DNA from: Ochrobactrum quorumnocens
GTDB lineage: Bacteria; Pseudomonadota; Alphaproteobacteria; Rhizobiales; Rhizobiaceae
Reading direction: 5' to 3'
Length of the DNA stretch: 64,000 nucleotides
NCBI RefSeq assembly: GCF_002278035.1
Contig: NZ_CP022604.1
Coordinates: forward strand, 2,155,501-2,219,500
Shown: one piece after another, positions 60,311-64,000 of the stretch
Position numbering within the stretch: position 1 is the stretch's first letter
Layout of the letters: each line of letters starts with the position of its first letter
Made by a program: the position numbers and the translations under genes
The notes under the pieces: model-generated
What the model saw: only the letters and a program-made list of their open reading frames with translations
Databases searched by the model: none
What the model was told of the DNA's origin: nothing

Positions 60311-63300
60311 CACGCTGCCTCCTTCTCGCCGATGCGCTCGATCGGCCAGCGGTCGAGCACCCTGGCGAGAACCGCCGGGCCATTGGCATCGATCGGCACG
60401 AACATGCGCAGCTTCCACGAGATGATCTCGTGGAACAGGCCGTAGGCCGTGAGGCTCTCGCGCATCGTGTCGTCGAAGCCGGACAGCTCGATGCGGTACG
60501 CGCCCATGACGCGGACACGGCGAAGCTGAAGTCCTTCAGCGAGGTCGAGGATGGTGCGGCCGTCCATCAGGGCGGTGAACGCATCATCCGGCGTGATCGC
60601 GGCCGCGCCGGTTGCGGTCGCATTCGCGGCCCAGGCAGGCGAGACCTTGCGGCCGATGATGCGCTCGCCATCGTCGGTCTGGAGCCGGTAGACGCGGGTC
60701 GAATCGTTCGGCAACCGCTTCCAGATGGGCAGAAGCAAGCCCGTGACCATGTGAAGCGTCGCATCGGTGAATTCCGGCACGTCGGCGATCTCGGCGTTCC
60801 AGGCCGACGCGAAGGTCTCCCGATCAGCTTCGACCCAATGGGTCTCCCCCATCATCCTCACCGGGATATTGTGCGCCTCCGTCGGCCGGATCAGCCGGAC
60901 GCGGCGCTCGATCTCGCCATCGTCGAGCATGATGCTGCTGGCCGGGATCTGAACGGCAGCGCGCCCCGAGCGCTCGTTGACGAGAAGCTTCGCGCGCGGA
61001 TCGCCGAGTTCGGCCAGCACGGCGTCGAGCGTCACCGGCCGGTTGCGCCTGCGCTCGTTGATCGTCAGCAGGCTGGTTTCCGCACCGGTGCGCGGATGGG
61101 TGTAGATCGTCTGGCGATCGACGACGACGAAGCTTTCCGCGCGCAGCGTTTCCAGCCCGGCGTCATAGGTGCCTGACGCAATCGCACCCTCGATGCGGGC
61201 GGTCAGGAGCTGCTCGAAGGCTGTGAAGAGGATGCCCTGAAGCTCGATGGTGAGCGCGAGCAGCCGGTTGAGAAATGTCGTGATCGGCGGCAGCTCGTCC
61301 TTGATGCCGGTCGAGTCCATCAGCTTCAGACCGGTGGCTTCCTCGAAGCGCTGGAGCGAGCAGCCTTCGACCTTGCCGCGCACCAGCAGCATGTAGAGCT
61401 GGCGGAGAGCGTCGCGGGCGTAGTGGCTCTCCAGATTGTCCTCGGGGCGGAACAGCCCTTGGCCGCCGGTCTGGCGCTGGCCGCGCGTGATCGCGCCCAG
61501 CGTGTCGAGGCGGCGGGCAATGGTGCTGAGAAAGCGCTTTTCCGCCTTCACATTCGTCGAAATCGGCCGGAAGAGCGGCGGCTGCGCCTGATTGGTGCGG
61601 TGCGTTCGGCCGAGCCCCTGAATGGCGGTGTCGGCTTTCCATCCCGCCTCGAGCAGATAGTGGACGCGTAGCCGCGCGTTCTTCGCCGACTTCTCCGCAT
61701 GGTAGCTGCGGCCGGTGCCGCCGGCGTCCGAGAAGATGAGGACGCGCTTCTGGTCGTCCATGAAGGCTTGCGTCTCGGAAAGATTGGCGGCGCCGGTGCG
61801 CGTCTCGACCACGAGCCGATCGATGGTGACGCTGCCGCCGCGCTTGCGCACGATGCGTCGCGACCGGCCCGTCACCTCGGCAACCATATCCGTGCCGAAA
61901 TGCTGGACGAGCTGGTCGAGGGCGCCGGGAACCGGCGGCAAGCTGACGAGCTTTGCGATGAGTGCATCGCGGCGCGAGGCGGCTTCGCGGCTTTCGACCG
62001 GCTGGCCGTCGCGATAGACGGGCCGCGACGACAGGTTGCCCTCGCTATCGGTGAAGGGCTCGTAAAGCTGCACCGGGAAGGAATGGGCAAGATAGTCGAG
62101 AACGTACTCGCGCGGCGTGATGTCGACGCGCACGTCGTTCCACTCCTCGGTCGGCAGTTCCGCCAGCCGCCGTTCCATCAGCGCCTCGCCGGTCGACACG
62201 ATCTGGATGACGGCCGAATGGCCCGCCTCCAGATCGGCAGCAATCGAGCGCAGCAGGGTCGGCGCTTTCATGCTGCACAACAAATGGCCGAAGAAGCGCT
62301 GCTTGGCGCTTTCGAAGGCCGAACGGGCGGCGGATTTCGCCTGCCTGTTCAGCGTGCCGGAGCCGCCTTCGCCGCCGCCGGTGATATTCGCGGCCTGCAT
62401 CGCCGCATCCAGATTGTTATGGATGATGGCAAAGGCGCCGGCATAGGCATCGTAGATGCGGACCTGCTCGGGCGTCAGCTCATGCTCGACCAGTTCGTAT
62501 TCGACGCCGGCGAAGGAGAGCGAGCGGGCGGTGTAGAGGCCAAGGGCGCGAAGATCGCGGGCAAGCACCTCCATCGCCGCCACGCCGCCGGCCTCGATCG
62601 CCTCGACGAACTCGGCGCGGGTGGCGAACGGAAAGTCCTCGCCGCCCCACAGGCCGAGCCGCTGCGCATAAGCGAGATTGTGAACGGTGGTCGCGCCGGT
62701 GGCGGAGACATAGACGACGCGGGCATTCGGAAGCGCGTGCTGGAGGCGCAGGCCGGCGCGGCCCTGCTGCGATGCTGCGACGTCACCGCGTTCTCCCTTG
62801 CCCCCAGCGGCGTTCTGCATGGCATGCGCCTCGTCGAAAACGATCACTCCATCGAAGTCGGAGCCCAACCATTCGACGATTTGCTTGACCCGCAAAACCC
62901 TCTCACCACGGTCATCGGAGCGCAGCGTGGCATAGGTTAAAAATAGGACGCCCTCGCTCAGCGTGATCGGCTTGCCCTGCGGGAACCGCGACAGCGGTGT
63001 GACCAGCAGACGCTCCATGCCGAGCGCACCCCAGTCGCGTTGCGCATCTTCGATCAGCTTGTCGGACTTCGAGATCCAGACCGCCTTGCGTCGTCCCTGA
63101 AGCCAGTTGTCGAGGATGATCGCAGCCGATTCCCGGCCCTTGCCGACGCCGGTGCCGTCGCCGATCATAAAGCCCTGGCGTAGCCGGACGGCATCCTTGG
63201 CGTCCTCAGATACAGCGGTCAGCTTGTCGAGGGTGTCGTCCACCGTCCACGCACCGGCGAGGAAATCAGAATGCGCCTCGCCGGCATAGATCACCGTTTC

Positions 63301-64000
63301 GAGCTGCGCATCGGACAGGAGTTCGACGACGTTCGCCGGCAGCGTCGGGCGATAGCTCGGCTTCGGCGGGGCGACGCTCGCCATGGCCGCCGACTGCACA
63401 AGCTGGGTCGGATGTGCCTGAGCCCCGGAAATCCGGATGGTCTGGAGGCCGTATTCCTCATAGATCGCATCGGAAAGGCGACCGGCATCCGCCGGCTTCC
63501 AGTCGACGGTTTCGTAGTCGAGCGGAGTGCCCTCCGGCTCGGCATGTGCCACGACCGGCGCGGCCCTGGCCGCCCGGTTGACATAGGCGCGGACGGTGCG
63601 AGGTGCAGCCACAGGCACGGAGACGGTCGGATCGACCGGCAGGCGTGCCGGGAGATGCTCGGCTAGCCATCCAAGCAAAGTGGCCACATCCCGCGCGACG
63701 CCCGGCGCGGCTGGGAATATGGACGGGTCTTCCGCCGGCACCTTGTCGATGACGGTCAGGCGCGTCGGAAAGGTCGTGCCGTGCTTCGCGTAGACCGAAC
63801 CGTCGATCGCGGCGGAGAACACAACGCGACCGCGTTCCTGCAGCCGACCATAGGCTGCGGACCAGGCCGGCGCTTCGGGCGCGAAGTTGGCGCCGGTGAC
63901 GGCGACTAGACGGCCGCCGGGAGCAAGGCGCGCGAGCGCCGAGGCGACATGGCGGAAGGCGGCGTCAGCCATCCGGCCTTCAACATTCGCCATGACCGAG
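60310..64000 (-). CDS. Strawberry-notch-like helicase/methylase, 5' partial
   Basis: The frame runs off the right edge. The ATG at 63993 is preceded in frame by Ser-Val, and the first residues (SVMANVEGRMADAAFRHVAS) are those that follow the NPPF methylase motif in full-length relatives, so the N-terminal methylase half is cut. Visible parts: the end of the methylase domain, a helicase core with FMIGDGTGVGKGRESAAIIL (Walker A) and VIVFDEAHAMQNAAGG (DEAH), and GLGRTHRTNQAQPP (motif VI) followed by a long C-terminal domain. Its role in element replication or transfer is unknown. Confidence 0.9.
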   Translation of the reverse strand, partial: SVMANVEGRMADAAFRHVASALARLAPGGRLVAVTGANFAPEAPAWSAAYGRLQERGRVVFSAAIDGSVYAKHGTTFPTRLTVIDKVPAEDPSIFPAAPGVARDVATLLGWLAEHLPARLPVDPTVSVPVAAPRTVRAYVNRAARAAPVVAHAEPEGTPLDYETVDWKPADAGRLSDAIYEEYGLQTIRISGAQAHPTQLVQSAAMASVAPPKPSYRPTLPANVVELLSDAQLETVIYAGEAHSDFLAGAWTVDDTLDKLTAVSEDAKDAVRLRQGFMIGDGTGVGKGRESAAIILDNWLQGRRKAVWISKSDKLIEDAQRDWGALGMERLLVTPLSRFPQGKPITLSEGVLFLTYATLRSDDRGERVLRVKQIVEWLGSDFDGVIVFDEAHAMQNAAGGKGERGDVAASQQGRAGLRLQHALPNARVVYVSATGATTVHNLAYAQRLGLWGGEDFPFATRAEFVEAIEAGGVAAMEVLARDLRALGLYTARSLSFAGVEYELVEHELTPEQVRIYDAYAGAFAIIHNNLDAAMQAANITGGGEGGSGTLNRQAKSAARSAFESAKQRFFGHLLCSMKAPTLLRSIAADLEAGHSAVIQIVSTGEALMERRLAELPTEEWNDVRVDITPREYVLDYLAHSFPVQLYEPFTDSEGNLSSRPVYRDGQPVESREAASRRDALIAKLVSLPPVPGALDQLVQHFGTDMVAEVTGRSRRIVRKRGGSVTIDRLVVETRTGAANLSETQAFMDDQKRVLIFSDAGGTGRSYHAEKSAKNARLRVHYLLEAGWKADTAIQGLGRTHRTNQAQPPLFRPISTNVKAEKRFLSTIARRLDTLGAITRGQRQTGGQGLFRPEDNLESHYARDALRQLYMLLVRGKVEGCSLQRFEEATGLKLMDSTGIKDELPPITTFLNRLLALTIELQGILFTAFEQLLTARIEGAIASGTYDAGLETLRAESFVVVDRQTIYTHPRTGAETSLLTINERRRNRPVTLDAVLAELGDPRAKLLVNERSGRAAVQIPASSIMLDDGEIERRVRLIRPTEAHNIPVRMMGETHWVEADRETFASAWNAEIADVPEFTDATLHMVTGLLLPIWKRLPNDSTRVYRLQTDDGERIIGRKVSPAWAANATATGAAAITPDDAFTALMDGRTILDLAEGLQLRRVRVMGAYRIELSGFDDTMRESLTAYGLFHEIISWKLRMFVPIDANGPAVLARVLDRWPIERIGEKEAA

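Noticed and set aside
61699..62940. 413-codon plus-strand open frame
   Set aside because: Antisense shadow of the strawberry-notch-like gene.
31847..64000. Integrase, tRNA attachment site or element ends
   Set aside because: None is visible; the integrative or plasmid state cannot be decided from this window.

Overview
The window is high-GC alphaproteobacterial accessory DNA. The evidence is the trb/rlx gene set, the TetR/LysR/HxlR regulators, and the RidA, pirin and SDR families with rhizobial or sphingomonad character. It holds no rRNA, tRNA, CRISPR array, intact insertion sequence or core housekeeping gene. I cannot decide between Rhizobiales and Sphingomonadales, nor between a chromosomal integrative element and a conjugative plasmid, because neither end of the element is in view.

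Region 1 (1-30900) is a mosaic of small metabolic and stress-related units. In order: an outer-membrane barrel cut by the window edge; a VOC enzyme divergent from a TetR gene; a prolyl oligopeptidase; a homoserine dehydrogenase/cupin pair; an SDR; a crotonase divergent from an HxlR regulator; a TetR/saccharopine-dehydrogenase-like divergent pair; two near-twin LysR regulators flanking an isochorismatase-like hydrolase and a luciferase-like monooxygenase; a haloperoxidase-like hydrolase; a Kef-type antiporter with a glutathione S-transferase; a RidA protein; an HSL-type esterase; a two-component system followed by a CPBP protease and a class C beta-lactamase; a small lipoprotein; an exported hydrolase; a quinone-oxidoreductase-like MDR; and a pirin. 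It is littered with broken pieces: prolyl oligopeptidase, barrel, SDR, hydrolase and RidA remnants. A 44-bp promoter-like motif occurs four times with exact spacing.

Region 2 (30900-64000) is the backbone of a conjugative element, almost entirely on the minus strand and mostly coupled by 4-bp overlaps. Read in its direction of transcription, from the right end of the window, it has: a strawberry-notch-like helicase/methylase (cut by the window edge), a Toprim protein, a DUF2493 protein, a membrane protein, ssb, an XRE regulator, a small DUF2285 protein, an overlapping DUF6499/DUF2285 pair that needs a +1 frameshift, an AlpA-like HTH protein, a RepA-type initiator with iterons inside its 3' end, parA, a solitary DNA methyltransferase, an RHH protein, DUF2840, traF, DUF736, a lytic transglycosylase, oriT, a MOBP relaxase, traG (VirD4) and a CopG-like protein. 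A three-gene cargo (TetR, hydrolase, SDR) follows, then trbBCDEJK-LFGI, DUF2274 and a LysR gene. Together these encode DNA processing, coupling, mating-pore assembly, maintenance and transfer control.

The most interesting signals are: the DUF6499/DUF2285 frameshift, which mirrors the FseA excision activator of ICEMlSymR7A; an oriT with an IncP-type nic site and five copies of a GCACGGTGC repeat; the four-copy promoter motif; iterons embedded in repA; and an inverted, decayed second copy of the ssb unit that still keeps its terminator.
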